Counted from the stretch's first letter, positions 44,047 through 52,916 are shown. The stretch is DNA of 64,000 nucleotides from CAYQEC01 sp964569015 (GCA_964569015.1 CAZMSN010000001.1:31445-95444), one strand, 5' to 3'. Made by a program: numbers and translations. The notes: a model not told the origin generated them from the letters alone.

Positions 44047-44868
44047 TCAGCGGGGGGCGAAAGCCGAGCGCATCGTGCCGTCGTCGAAGGCGCCGCCCAC
44101 CGAGCCGTCCCGGGCATAGCGGTACAGGGCGGTCTGGTAGATGCCGCTGAGCGCCGACAGCACCACGGCGACGGCGATGCCCCACACGACCGCGACGGCG
44201 ATCCCGGCGACGGCGATGGCACCCCCGCCGGCGATGCCCAGGGCCGCCAGCAGGAACCCCGGCAGCATGAGCACGAACCCGAGCAGGCCGAACCCGACCT
44301 GGGCGGCGACGTTCTCGCCCCAGGTGCGCTTGAAGAGCTGACCGGAACGACGGATGGCGTCTAACACCCGCACGTCCTCGAGCACCAGGGTCGGCAGCAC
44401 CAGGAACGTGACGAGGCTCCAGGCGATGCCGGCGATGCCGGCGATGATGCGCCCCACGGTCCCGGCCCGCTCCTCGATGGCGCGCAGGATGATGGACACG
44501 GTGGCGGAGACGATGGCCCACGGGAGGATGCGCCAGGCCCGTTCCCGGGCTCCGGCGATGGCGCTTCGCAGCGTCGGGTCGCCGCCGTCGAGACGCTCGT
44601 TGGCGGCGTGGATGAGGGCGGCGTTGAAGAAGATGGTGACGTAGGCGAGCGCCACGTACATGACGAAGAGCAGCACGTAGGTGAGCGGTGTGCCCTGGTT
44701 GTCGCCGCCTTCGAAGCTGCCCGTCGCGATGAGTGGGATCACGAACGTGGCGGCGACCACCACCCCGGCGAGGGCCGAGATGACGGGGAGGGCAACCAGC
44801 TCCCGATCGGCCTTGAGCACGTTCCAGCTGGCCTTGGCGAGATCGATGGTGTTTCTGATTCTCTGCAT
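44047..44868 (-). CDS. DUF6159-like multi-pass membrane protein
   Basis: 273 residues with five or six membrane helices. It begins RNTIDLAKASWNVLKADREL, and FLVLPTLVLEDVRVLDAIRR with FKRTWGENVAAQVGF matches a group of bacterial membrane proteins of unknown function (DUF6159). It is convergent with the sortase gene and diverges from the YlbL-like gene. Confidence 0.72.
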   Translation of the reverse strand: MQRIRNTIDLAKASWNVLKADRELVALPVISALAGVVVAATFVIPLIATGSFEGGDNQGTPLTYVLLFVMYVALAYVTIFFNAALIHAANERLDGGDPTLRSAIAGARERAWRILPWAIVSATVSIILRAIEERAGTVGRIIAGIAGIAWSLVTFLVLPTLVLEDVRVLDAIRRSGQLFKRTWGENVAAQVGFGLLGFVLMLPGFLLAALGIAGGGAIAVAGIAVAVVWGIAVAVVLSALSGIYQTALYRYARDGSVGGAFDDGTMRSAFAPR

Positions 44869-44912
44869 GGGGCAAGTGTAGGGAGGAGGGAGCCCAAGCT
44901 CCCTTCCGGCGG

Positions 44913-44918
44913 TAGCAT
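44913..44918 (+). promoter_or_regulatory. -10-like TAGCAT for the YlbL-like gene
   Basis: TAGCAT ends seven bases before the ATG at 44926, compatible with a leaderless mRNA. Confidence 0.35.
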
Positions 44919-44925
44919 CACGTCC

Positions 44926-46083
44926 ATGGACGAGCGCGGTCCTCTGGTTTCGCATACCCTCGATTCCCTGACCCCGGACGACCCTGAGGTCGATTGGGGC
45001 TGGGACGACGTGCCCGAGACGCTCCGTCCGCGGCGCCGATTGCCGAAGTGGCCGTTCGTGATCGCCGGGCTCATGCTGCTGCTGGGCACCGTCCTGGCGC
45101 TGGCGTGGCCGATCAACGTCCCGTACTACGCGATGTCGCCCGGCCCGGTGAACGACGTCAGCGACTTCGTGCAGATCGACGACCCTGTGGATGTTTCCAC
45201 CGGCGACCTGTTCTTCCTCACCGTGTCGCTGAAGGAGGTGAACGTCCTCGAGTGGCTGGCGGCGAAGCTCGACTCCAGGGTCGATCTGAGCCCGCGGGAG
45301 ACCATCCGTCCCGCCGGTGTGTCGCAGGAGGATCTGCGGCGCCAGAACATCGAACTGATGGAGCGCTCCAAGCAGAACGCCATCTTCGTGGCGCTGACCC
45401 GCCTCGGCTACGAGGTGACCTACGAGGGCTCGGGCGCCCTGGTGAATGCCACGATCGAGGAGTCGGCTGCCGAGGGCGTGCTGGAGTCCGGGGACGTGAT
45501 CGTGGCTTTGAACGGGGAGCCGGTGGAGTTCTCCACCGATGCGGTGGCCATCATCGGCGAATTCGGGCCGGGCGAGAGCATCACGCTGATGATCGAGCGC
45601 CCGATCGGCGAGGAGGGCACCGAGTTCGAGACGCTGGAGATCCCGATCGTGCTGGGCCCGTACCGGTCGGTGGAAGACGACGGCGACATCGTGGTGGACG
45701 AGAGCCGCGGCATGGTCGGGGTGATGCTGGGCGACGCTCCCGTGGAGCTGGTCTTCCCGGTGGAGGTCGAGATCGATTCGCGCAACATCGGCGGGCCGTC
45801 GGCCGGGTTGATGTTCACGCTCGAGATCATGGACGAGCTGAGCGCCGACGACTTGACCGGCGGGCACCGCATCGCCGGGACCGGGACCATCGATCAGGAC
45901 GGCGTCGTGGGGTCCATCGGCGGGGTACGCCAGAAGGTGTACGGCGCGATCGATGCCGGAGCCGATTTCGTGCTGGTTCCCAGCAACAATTACGACGATG
46001 CGCTCACCGCCGCCGGTGACGACATCGAGGTGGTGGCGGTGGGGACGATCGACGATGCGCTCTCGTTCCTGGAGACTCTCTAG
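44926..46083 (+). CDS. YlbL-like protein (PDZ domain plus Lon-type protease domain)
   Basis: 385 residues. One N-terminal transmembrane helix (about 45-65) precedes YYAMSPGPVNDV, typical of this family. A PDZ domain follows (ESGDVIVALNGEPVEF), then an S16 protease domain with the Ser-Lys dyad: Ser in NIGGPSAGLMFTLEIMD and Lys in GGVRQKVYGAIDAGAD. It is a membrane-bound protease on the outer face of the membrane. Its start lies 57 bases from the divergent membrane-protein gene. Confidence 0.9.
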   Translation: MDERGPLVSHTLDSLTPDDPEVDWGWDDVPETLRPRRRLPKWPFVIAGLMLLLGTVLALAWPINVPYYAMSPGPVNDVSDFVQIDDPVDVSTGDLFFLTVSLKEVNVLEWLAAKLDSRVDLSPRETIRPAGVSQEDLRRQNIELMERSKQNAIFVALTRLGYEVTYEGSGALVNATIEESAAEGVLESGDVIVALNGEPVEFSTDAVAIIGEFGPGESITLMIERPIGEEGTEFETLEIPIVLGPYRSVEDDGDIVVDESRGMVGVMLGDAPVELVFPVEVEIDSRNIGGPSAGLMFTLEIMDELSADDLTGGHRIAGTGTIDQDGVVGSIGGVRQKVYGAIDAGADFVLVPSNNYDDALTAAGDDIEVVAVGTIDDALSFLETL

Positions 46084-46129
46084 AGGCTCCCGGAGGCCAC
46101 AAACCTCGTGGGATCGGGGTATCAGGGGG

Positions 46130-46135
46130 TATCGT
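46130..46135 (+). promoter_or_regulatory. -10-like TATCGT for the DivIVA-like gene
   Basis: TATCGT ends eight bases before the ATG at 46144 and there is no ribosome site, consistent with a leaderless mRNA. Confidence 0.4.
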
Positions 46136-46143
46136 GACCGGCG

Positions 46144-48144
46144 ATGGCTGACGATCTCCGTCCCGCCGATATTCGGGCCCGCGAATTCTCCACTTCGCGG
46201 CGTGGCTACGACCCGTCTGAGGTGGATGAGTTCTTGGACACGGTGGCGGCCAGGGTCGCCGAGTTGGAGGAGCGGCTTTCCAGCCTCGAGGGCCGGCTCG
46301 GCCAGCTCGGCCTCGACGACCTGCAGGATCTCTCGGTGGAGTTGAGCGTCGTCGGCGCCGAGGTGGGCCGTGTTCTGGAGGCGGCGCGAGAGGCCGCCGA
46401 GTTGATGCGGTCCCGAGCCACGGGGGATGCGGCGCGCTGGCGGGCCGAGGCCGAGGCGGAGGCGTCGACCATGCGGGAGGAAGCCGCACACGACGCCGAG
46501 ACGGCCCGCGGCTCGGCCTGGACGGAAGGGACGGCACTGCTGGAGCAGGCGATGAGCGCGAGCGCCGAGATCGTCGAGACCGCTCGCCAGGAGGCGTTGT
46601 TTGTCAGGGCCGAGGCGGAGCGGGATGCGCTGCGCTTGGCCACCAGTGCCCGTCGTGAGGCCGACGACGTTGTGCGGTCATCCCGCAATGAAGCGGAGGG
46701 CATGCTCATCGCGGCCCGGGCGGAGAGCACCGAGATCCTCGAGACGGCTCGCCAGTCGGCGGAGACGGCCCAGGAGCGGGCTCGGGCGTTGGAGCAACGG
46801 CGGGGCGAGCTGATGGCGGAGCTGGAGGCGGCGCGGACGTCGATCGACGAGCTGGAGGCCCAGATCGACACCCGGAAGGATGCACTCCAGCCTTCGCCGC
46901 CGAGTTCGAGGCCGGGAGTCCGGGTGATCGGCCACGGCGAGGCGAAGAGCCACTGGTCCGACGGCGAGGGGCTGGTGCGCATCGTGCCCGGGTCGGGGAT
47001 GGGCTCCGGTGAGCCGATCGACGCCGACGCCATGGCGGCCGAGGTGGAGTTGTTGCGGGCCGAGGGGTTGCCGGAGCCGGAGGAACCGGAACCTGAGCCG
47101 GAACTGGAGGTGGCGGAGGAGCCGGAGCCGGAGCCCGAGGAACCGGAACCTGAGCCGGAACTGGAGCTGGAGGTGGCGGAGGAGCCGGAGCCCGAGGAAC
47201 CGGAATCCGAGGCCGAGCCGGAACCCGAGCCGGAACCTGAGCCGGAACCTGAGCTGGAGGTGGCGGAGGAGCCAGAGCCGGAACCCGAGCCGGAACCGGA
47301 ACCCAGGGTCGCCTCAGAAGAATCGCAGCCGCCACCGGCACCGCCTCAGGAGATCGGCGACCTGTTCGCCCTCTTGCGGGTTCCCCCCGAGCCCGAGCCC
47401 GAGCCCGAGTCACAGCCTGAGGCGGAGGTGGCCGCAGAGCCCGAGCCACAGCCCGAGCCACAGCCCGAGCCAGAGCCCGAGCCGGTGGCGCCGATCGTCG
47501 CCACCGACCCTTTTGTGCTCCGTGATCGCCTCTTGCTCCCCATCGAGAATCGGGTGCTGCGGGAAGTGAAGCGAAGCATCGTGGACCTCCAGAACGAGGT
47601 GCTGGAGGGCCTCCGCATCTCCGGCACCGATTGGCGCCCGACGCTGCCCCCCTTCAACGAGGCGGTGAGCGGTGAGCTCGCGGGATTGGCCCGGGAGAGC
47701 TTCGTGGCGGGCCGTGCCGCCGCTTCCCAACTGGTGGGAGCCGAGGCGCTGGCTCCGGCCGAGGTGCCGGTGAGAAGCGGGATCGGCGCCGAGTTCGCCA
47801 TCGGGCTCGAGCATGCCGTCGAAGCCGCCTTCGAGCGGGCCGCCGGGACCGACGGCCCCAGGAAGATCGGAGCGGCGGTGAGCCGCGTGTTCCGTGGCTG
47901 GCGCACCGACGAGGCCGAGCGCCGGGTGCGTTACGTCGCCCGGCGCGCCTATCACGACGGTGTGCTCGCTGGATTCGTGGAGCTGGGGGTGTCGGCGGTG
48001 ACGGCCGTGGCCACAGGCCGGCCGTGTGGGGCATGTGCCGCCGGCAGCGGTGCCGTGTGGGCGCCCGGGGAGGCGCCACCCGATGACATGGAGGTGCCGC
48101 CGGCCGGGCCGGAATGCGGCGACACGATCGTGCCCGCCGGATGA
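46144..48144 (+). CDS. DivIVA-domain protein with Glu/Pro repeats and Cys-rich C-terminus
   Basis: 666 residues. Residues 1-45 match the DivIVA membrane-curvature-binding N-terminus (RPADIRAREFSTSRRGYDPS, then EVDEFLD). A long coiled coil follows to about 250 (Ala/Glu/Arg-rich). From about 310 to 460 it is a low-complexity stretch of EPEPEEPEPEPELE-type repeats. The last 200 residues are a helical domain ending in GRPCGACAAGSGAVWAPGE and PPAGPECGDTIVP. It is presumably a polar or septal scaffold. Its DNA repeats differ from those in the CheA-like gene but use the same amino acids. Confidence 0.8.
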   Translation: MADDLRPADIRAREFSTSRRGYDPSEVDEFLDTVAARVAELEERLSSLEGRLGQLGLDDLQDLSVELSVVGAEVGRVLEAAREAAELMRSRATGDAARWRAEAEAEASTMREEAAHDAETARGSAWTEGTALLEQAMSASAEIVETARQEALFVRAEAERDALRLATSARREADDVVRSSRNEAEGMLIAARAESTEILETARQSAETAQERARALEQRRGELMAELEAARTSIDELEAQIDTRKDALQPSPPSSRPGVRVIGHGEAKSHWSDGEGLVRIVPGSGMGSGEPIDADAMAAEVELLRAEGLPEPEEPEPEPELEVAEEPEPEPEEPEPEPELELEVAEEPEPEEPESEAEPEPEPEPEPEPELEVAEEPEPEPEPEPEPRVASEESQPPPAPPQEIGDLFALLRVPPEPEPEPESQPEAEVAAEPEPQPEPQPEPEPEPVAPIVATDPFVLRDRLLLPIENRVLREVKRSIVDLQNEVLEGLRISGTDWRPTLPPFNEAVSGELAGLARESFVAGRAAASQLVGAEALAPAEVPVRSGIGAEFAIGLEHAVEAAFERAAGTDGPRKIGAAVSRVFRGWRTDEAERRVRYVARRAYHDGVLAGFVELGVSAVTAVATGRPCGACAAGSGAVWAPGEAPPDDMEVPPAGPECGDTIVPAG

Positions 48145-48172
48145 CGCCGGAAGCCGCGGCCGGCAGGACGAA

Positions 48173-48178
48173 TAGACT
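48173..48178 (+). promoter_or_regulatory. -10-like TAGACT for the UPF0182 gene
   Basis: TAGACT ends six bases before the GTG at 48185, so the transcript would start at or next to the start codon. Confidence 0.4.
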
Positions 48179-48184
48179 GAACCC

Positions 48185-51052
48185 GTGATCAACCGAGAAC
48201 CCATCCCCATCCGCACCCGCTCACGCTCGCGTCGCCTGCTGACGATCATCGCAATCGTGGTGGTCGTCCTGCTGCTGATGATGCGCTCGATCGCCACCTT
48301 CTGGACCGACTTCCTCTGGTTCGATTCGGTCGACCAGACCGGGGTGTGGACCACCGTGCTGTACGCCAGGGTGGGGCTCGTGCTGGTCGCCACCGTGGTC
48401 GCTTTCCTGTTGTTCTTCGGCAACCTGTGGCTGGCCGATCGCCTCTCGCCGCGCCGCCCTCCGCTCGCCGGTAGCCCCGACGAGGAGCTGCTGGAGCGGT
48501 ACCAGGAGTGGATCGCCCCGCGCATCAGGTGGATCCGGCTGGGCGTCTCGGCCTTCTTCGGGCTGATGGTGGGCCTCGGTGCCGCCGTGTGGTGGAAGGA
48601 GTACCTGCTGTACCGCAACGGGGTGGAGTTCGGGATCACCGATCCGATCTTCCACAACGACATCGGGCTGTACGTGTTCAACCTGCCGTTCTACCGGGCG
48701 CTGTTCGGTTGGGCGTTCCAGCTCCTGCTGGTGGTGACCATGGTGACGGCGGCCCTGCACTACCTCAACGGCGGCATCCAGATGCAGCTCCGGCGCCGCG
48801 TCAGCCCGGGGGTGAAGGTGCACCTCTCGGTGCTGTTCGCCGTGCTGGCGCTGTTGAAGGCGGTCGGCTACCTGCTCGACCGCTGGGAGCTGCTCTATTC
48901 GGCCCGGGGCCAGGTGTTCGGTGCCTCCTACACCGACGTCAAGGCGCAGGTGCCGGCCCTGAACCTGCTGATCCTCATCTCGCTGGTGGCGGCCGTGATC
49001 CTGCTGGTGAACCTGCGTTTCCGGGGCTGGACGCTGCCGGTGGTCGCCCTGGGGTTGTGGCTGTTCACCTCGATCGTGGTGGGTGGCATCTACCCACAGC
49101 TCGTGCAGCGCTTCCGGGTGGTTCCCGACGAGATCAACAAGGAAGAGGAGTACGTCGCCCACAACATCGAGTTCACCCGGGCCGCATACGGCCTCACCGA
49201 CGTCGAAGCGCAGCCGTTCGCCGCGTCCGCCGACCTGGAGTCCGCCGACCTGGAGGCGAACCGGTCGACCATCGACAACATTCGCCTGTGGGACCCGGCG
49301 GTGCTCAACACCACCTACCGTCAGCTTCAGGAGATCAGGACGTTCTACGGCATCGAGGACGTCGACGTCGACCGCTACCTCGTCGACGGGGAGCTGACGC
49401 AGGTGATGGTCTCGGCCCGCGAGCTCGACGAGAACAACATCCCCGGCGGGGGCTGGGTGAACGAGCGCCTCGTGTACACCCACGGTTTTGGGGCGGTGGT
49501 GAGCCCGGCGAATGCGGTGACGGTGGAGGGCCAGCCGGACTTCTTCGTGCAGGACATTCCGCCGGTGACGGCGGTGGAGAGCCTCGAGATCGACGAGGCG
49601 AGGATTTACTTCGGCGACTCGGCCGAGTCGGATTACCTGATCGTCAAGACCGCCGAGCGGGAGGTGGATTACCCCATCGGCGAAGGTGAGGAGAACGTCG
49701 CATACACCACCTACACCGGCAACGGCGGGGTCACCTTGGGCGGGTTCCTTCGCCGGGCGGCGTGGGCGCTGCGCTTCGCCGACGTCGACATGTTGATCTC
49801 GGGCAACCTTTCGGGCGACAGCGTGGTGCTGATGGAGCGCAACATCCGCGAAAGGGTGTTGAAGATCGCCCCGTTCCTGGAGTCCGACGCCGACCCGTAC
49901 CTGGTGGTGGTGGACGGCCGCCTCGAGTGGGTGCTCGATCTCTACACCACCTCGAACAACTACCCCTACTCGGAGTCGGCGTTCACGGGGCGCCTCGACG
50001 AAGGCCCCGGCCTTCCCGACGACTTCAACTACATCCGCAACTCGGTGAAGGCCGTCGTCGACGCCTACGACGGCGACATGACTCTGTACGTGGTGGACCC
50101 GACCGATCCGCTGATCCAGGTGCAGCAGAAGATCTTCCCCGACGTGTTCACCGACGGCGCCGAGATGCCGCAGGCGATCCGGGAGCATCTGCGGTACCCC
50201 GAGGACCTGTTCCGGGTGCAGTCGGACATGTACCAGGCGTACCACATCACCGACCCCCGCCAGTTCTTCTCGCTGACCGACCCATGGCAGATCGCCCGGG
50301 ATCCGTCCACCTCGCCGACGGATCTGCGGGCCACCTTCAAGACCGTCGACGGCAATCCGTTCCGGCCGATGCTGCCGTACTACCTGCTGATGAGGCTGCC
50401 GGGTGAGGAGGAGCTGACGTTTCTCATCATGCAGCCGTTCACCCCGGCGGACCGGCCCAACATGGTGTCGTTCATGGTGGCCAAGAGCGGTCCCGACGAC
50501 TACGGGCACATCATCGACTACCGGCTCCCGGCAGCCTCGGCCCAGGACGGCCCGGGCCAGGTGGGGGACCTCATCAACCAGAACACCGACATCTCTGCCG
50601 AGTTCACCTTGCTGGGCCAGGGCGGCTCGCAGGTGATCCAGGGCAGCATGCTGGTGATCCCGATCGAGGAGTCGCTGCTGTACGTCCAGCCGATCTACAT
50701 CCGGGCCAACTCGGCGGGCAGCGGCGACACGACCGGGATTCCGGAGTTCAAGCGGGTGGTGGTGTCGTTCGACGGGCGGATCGAGATGCGGGACACCCTG
50801 GCCCAGGCGCTGGCGGCGGTTTTCGACGGCTACACCGCCCCGGGGGAGCCCAGCAACGGTGAGCCGCCCCCCGACGGCGGCGTGGTGGTGCCCTCCGGGG
50901 TGGCCCAGCTGGTAGCCCAGGCCCAGCAGGCCCTGCAGGAGGCCGACACCGCGCTGCGCAACGGCGACCTGGGCACCTACGCCGACAAGGTGATCGAGGC
51001 GCAGAGCTTCATCGACGAGGCGCAGGGGATCATCGCCGGCACGACCCCGTAG
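48185..51052 (+). CDS. UPF0182-family membrane protein
   Basis: 955 residues. About seven transmembrane helices in the first 320 residues (starting LLTIIAIVVVVLLLMMRSIA, then FWTDFLWFDSV) are followed by a large extracytoplasmic domain with the family motifs VPDEINKEEEYVAHNI and VYTHGFGAVVSPAN. The C-terminal 80 residues after a Pro/Gly linker form a helix (VAQLVAQAQQALQEADTALR). It is present in most actinobacteria and its function is unknown. Confidence 0.93.
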   Translation: MINREPIPIRTRSRSRRLLTIIAIVVVVLLLMMRSIATFWTDFLWFDSVDQTGVWTTVLYARVGLVLVATVVAFLLFFGNLWLADRLSPRRPPLAGSPDEELLERYQEWIAPRIRWIRLGVSAFFGLMVGLGAAVWWKEYLLYRNGVEFGITDPIFHNDIGLYVFNLPFYRALFGWAFQLLLVVTMVTAALHYLNGGIQMQLRRRVSPGVKVHLSVLFAVLALLKAVGYLLDRWELLYSARGQVFGASYTDVKAQVPALNLLILISLVAAVILLVNLRFRGWTLPVVALGLWLFTSIVVGGIYPQLVQRFRVVPDEINKEEEYVAHNIEFTRAAYGLTDVEAQPFAASADLESADLEANRSTIDNIRLWDPAVLNTTYRQLQEIRTFYGIEDVDVDRYLVDGELTQVMVSARELDENNIPGGGWVNERLVYTHGFGAVVSPANAVTVEGQPDFFVQDIPPVTAVESLEIDEARIYFGDSAESDYLIVKTAEREVDYPIGEGEENVAYTTYTGNGGVTLGGFLRRAAWALRFADVDMLISGNLSGDSVVLMERNIRERVLKIAPFLESDADPYLVVVDGRLEWVLDLYTTSNNYPYSESAFTGRLDEGPGLPDDFNYIRNSVKAVVDAYDGDMTLYVVDPTDPLIQVQQKIFPDVFTDGAEMPQAIREHLRYPEDLFRVQSDMYQAYHITDPRQFFSLTDPWQIARDPSTSPTDLRATFKTVDGNPFRPMLPYYLLMRLPGEEELTFLIMQPFTPADRPNMVSFMVAKSGPDDYGHIIDYRLPAASAQDGPGQVGDLINQNTDISAEFTLLGQGGSQVIQGSMLVIPIEESLLYVQPIYIRANSAGSGDTTGIPEFKRVVVSFDGRIEMRDTLAQALAAVFDGYTAPGEPSNGEPPPDGGVVVPSGVAQLVAQAQQALQEADTALRNGDLGTYADKVIEAQSFIDEAQGIIAGTTP

Positions 51053-51079
51053 CCAGTTTCCGGGAGTTCCGGTCTGCGG

Positions 51080-51085
51080 TACACT
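51080..51085 (+). promoter_or_regulatory. -10-like TACACT for tRNA-fMet
   Basis: TACACT lies 16 bases before the mature 5' end of the tRNA. The -35 region is not convincing. Confidence 0.4.
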
Positions 51086-51101
51086 GTGGGTTCACAAGCG
51101 A

Positions 51102-51175
<74 letters not shown>

Positions 51176-51179
51176 CGAC

Positions 51180-51210
51180 AAGAAGCCTGGGCCACGTGCC
51201 CGGGCTTCTT
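51180..51210 (+). terminator. Hairpin after tRNA-fMet
   Basis: AAGAAGCC...GGCTTCTT stem with an inner GGG/CCC, immediately after the tRNA. Confidence 0.75.
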
Positions 51211-51238
51211 GGCGTTTCCGATGGATTTGGACCAAGAC

Positions 51239-51335
51239 GCGGGTTCAACGAGGTTTCGTCGAGCGAGCGCAGCCCAGTTGGACCTAGGGAGTCCGCGGAG
51301 CGATGGTCGACGAGACCTCGCCCCGCCCCCGCTAC
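51239..51335 (+). repeat. Unit A: tRNA-fMet T-arm/acceptor fragment split by a 72-bp palindrome
   Basis: GCGGGTTCAA (51239-51248) is followed by a palindrome (51249-51320) and then CCCCGCCCCCGCTAC (51321-51335), which rebuilds the T stem and acceptor 3' strand of the tRNA. The palindrome arms are CGAGGTTTCGTCGA and TCGACGAGACCTCG, paired throughout with one G-U. Unlike units B and C, the anticodon arm is missing. Confidence 0.9.
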
Positions 51336-51342
51336 GAAGGAA

Positions 51343-51372
51343 GGCCCCGGTCAGCGAGCTGCTGGCCGGGGC
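51343..51372 (+). terminator. Hairpin after unit A
   Basis: GGCCCCGGTCAGC and GCTGGCCGGGGC form a near-perfect stem around a 5-base loop. It could terminate both the unit and the converging integrase. Confidence 0.7.
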
Positions 51373-51425
51373 TTCTACCGTCTGTGGTCTTCTTCTACCG
51401 TCGCTTCTACCGGATGTTCTACCGG
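51373..51425. promoter_or_regulatory. Four TTCTACCG repeats (candidate integrase arm sites)
   Basis: TTCTACCG occurs at 51373, 51393, 51405 and 51418, all in the same direction, between the terminator and the integrase stop codon. Two inverted copies lie on the other side of the gene at 52564 and 52576. Confidence 0.6.
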
Positions 51426-51427
51426 GC

Positions 51428-52327
51428 TCAACCTGTAGAAGCAGCCGGAGCGATCAGGTTCTCGAACACTCTGGCGGCTTCAGCTTGCATGCCGGGGAGG
51501 ACGTGTTGGTAGGCGTCGATGGTGAACGCCGGGTTCCCGTGTCCGAGTCGTTCCGACACGACCTTGACGGGTACTCCAGCTTTGATGAGCAGGGTGCCGT
51601 GGGTGTGTCGGAGGTCGTGGAGTCGGATGGGTGGGACACCCGCTCTGGCGCTGATCCGTTCGAAGGTTTGGGAGATCGAGTGGGGGTGGATCGGGTTGCC
51701 GGCGGCGTCGGTGAATACCCAGCCGCGAGGTTCGATCCCCACTACTTCTTGTTCTGTCTTCTGCCATGCCTGCCATGCGGTGAGCACGTCGATGGTGGTT
51801 GGGTCGAGGTCGATCGCTCGGCGGGCGTTGTGGGTCTTGCCTCGTGACTCGTGTACCTCGTAGGCAACCGCGACCAGTCCGCGACTGACAGATAGGCTGC
51901 CGGCGGCGAGGTCGATGTCCTCCCAGCGCAGGCCGAGCAGTTCGGAGCGTCGCAGGCCGGTGGTGGCGGCGAGCCAGAAGGCCGGGAAGAGGCGGTGGCC
52001 GGCTGCGGTACGCAGAAACGCTTGTAGCCGTTGGGCGTGGGCCACCAAGGCGACGTTGCGGGTGACGAGGCCCCGGCGGACCGCGTCGTTGAGGGCGCTG
52101 CGGATGATCAGATGCACCTCCAGCACAGTCTTGGGTGCGAGCGGTCTGCGTCCGTCGGTTGGGTGCAGCATCCGCTCGTAGAGGGTTTCGAGGTGGTGTG
52201 GGCGGAGCCGACGGATCGCGATCCGACCGATTATTGGGATGATGTGACGGTCGATCTTGCGCCGGTAGCCGTCCCACGTGCTGGCAGCCAACTCCAGCTT
52301 CTTGCCGGGGAGCCAGCGGGTGGTCAC
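51428..52327 (-). CDS. int: Tyrosine recombinase, core-binding and catalytic part (unit A integrase)
   Basis: 299 residues. The core-binding domain starts KKLELAASTWDGYRRKIDRH. The catalytic domain has all expected residues: Arg in TTGLRRSELLGLRW, Lys region GKTHNARR, HDLRHTHGTL, GHGNPAFT and the nucleophile Tyr in DAYQHVLPGM. It is preceded in the same frame by an N-terminal arm-binding domain, separated only by a TAG; GTG at 52327 follows directly. Compared with unit B, about 16 residues between the two domains are absent. It is convergent with the tRNA, as integrases next to their att site usually are. Confidence 0.85.
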   Translation of the reverse strand: MTTRWLPGKKLELAASTWDGYRRKIDRHIIPIIGRIAIRRLRPHHLETLYERMLHPTDGRRPLAPKTVLEVHLIIRSALNDAVRRGLVTRNVALVAHAQRLQAFLRTAAGHRLFPAFWLAATTGLRRSELLGLRWEDIDLAAGSLSVSRGLVAVAYEVHESRGKTHNARRAIDLDPTTIDVLTAWQAWQKTEQEVVGIEPRGWVFTDAAGNPIHPHSISQTFERISARAGVPPIRLHDLRHTHGTLLIKAGVPVKVVSERLGHGNPAFTIDAYQHVLPGMQAEAARVFENLIAPAASTG

Positions 52328-52528
52328 CTAGGCGCCGAAGGTGAGCGAACGGGCGTCGTCGTTGCGACCGTTGAGCTCGGCGGCGAGACGGGCGGTGAGC
52401 TTCTCGGCTTCCTGGCGGTCGGTGCCAGCGGGATGCCAGCTGCGGCGTTCCCGACCGGTGACCGGGTCCAGGCCTTCATAGATGACCGCGTACCAGCGGT
52501 TTCCCTTGTGTGCGACGTAGCCTTTCAT
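52328..52528 (-). CDS. Integrase N-terminal arm-binding domain (separate ORF by TAG)
   Basis: 66 residues, MKGYVAHKGNRWYAVIYEGL ... ARSLTFGA, the AP2-like arm-DNA-binding domain normally fused to the integrase above. ATG 52528 follows AAAAGGAGG. The frame ends at TAG 52328-52330, where related integrases usually continue. It may act as a separate protein, be joined by readthrough, or be a broken gene. Confidence 0.75.
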   Translation of the reverse strand: MKGYVAHKGNRWYAVIYEGLDPVTGRERRSWHPAGTDRQEAEKLTARLAAELNGRNDDARSLTFGA

Positions 52529-52563
52529 GATGGTCCTCCTTTTCGGGTCCGACGTTTGGAACC

Positions 52564-52583
52564 CGGTAGAAGGATCGGTAGAA
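52564..52583. promoter_or_regulatory. Two CGGTAGAA repeats upstream of the integrase (arm sites)
   Basis: CGGTAGAA at 52564-52571 and 52576-52583, the exact reverse complement of TTCTACCG, 12 bases apart. They lie just before the integrase ribosome site, so integrase binding could also repress its own promoter. Confidence 0.55.
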
Positions 52584-52667
52584 GAACAGGAGAGCTTGCG
52601 GAGCGTCTAAAGGTGGACGGTCAAGGCCAGCACTGGGAGCGGCATGACGATATGAGTAGGCGATTGG

Positions 52668-52916
52668 GTGTGCCTCCACCCGCCAGGGCCCAACGGGGAT
52701 ACGCCCATACCTTGTCGACTCATACAGGATCGAGCCGGGCCAGGAGGTCAACGTGACGAAGCGACACCGGAAGGGCGCACCTATCCGAAGGATTGGCAGC
52801 GTTGTCGAGGATGCGGAGTGCTCGTGACGCTGGGGACGGACCACGATTGTCAGTCTCTGATGTCAACCGGGAAAGAGATACAACCGGAACTTGGCGGAGA
52901 CGACGACGCCGAGTGA
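52668..52916 (+). CDS. Possible small zinc-binding protein
   Basis: An 82-codon frame from GTG 52668. The C-terminal half has a zinc-ribbon-like pattern (CRGCGVLVTLGTDHDC) and an acidic end. No ribosome site is convincing and the N-terminal half is Pro-rich, so it may be non-coding. Confidence 0.25.
   Translation: MCLHPPGPNGDTPIPCRLIQDRAGPGGQRDEATPEGRTYPKDWQRCRGCGVLVTLGTDHDCQSLMSTGKEIQPELGGDDDAE

Noticed and set aside
46144..48144. Repeats in the DivIVA-like gene as a CRISPR or intergenic repeat array
   Set aside because: They are in-frame low-complexity Glu/Pro codons without spacers of constant length; no CRISPR array or cas gene is present in the window.
51303..51512. Small ORFs reading MVDETSPRPRYE through units A and B
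   Set aside because: They are translations of the palindrome and tRNA fragment, begin inside the hairpin and have no ribosome site.
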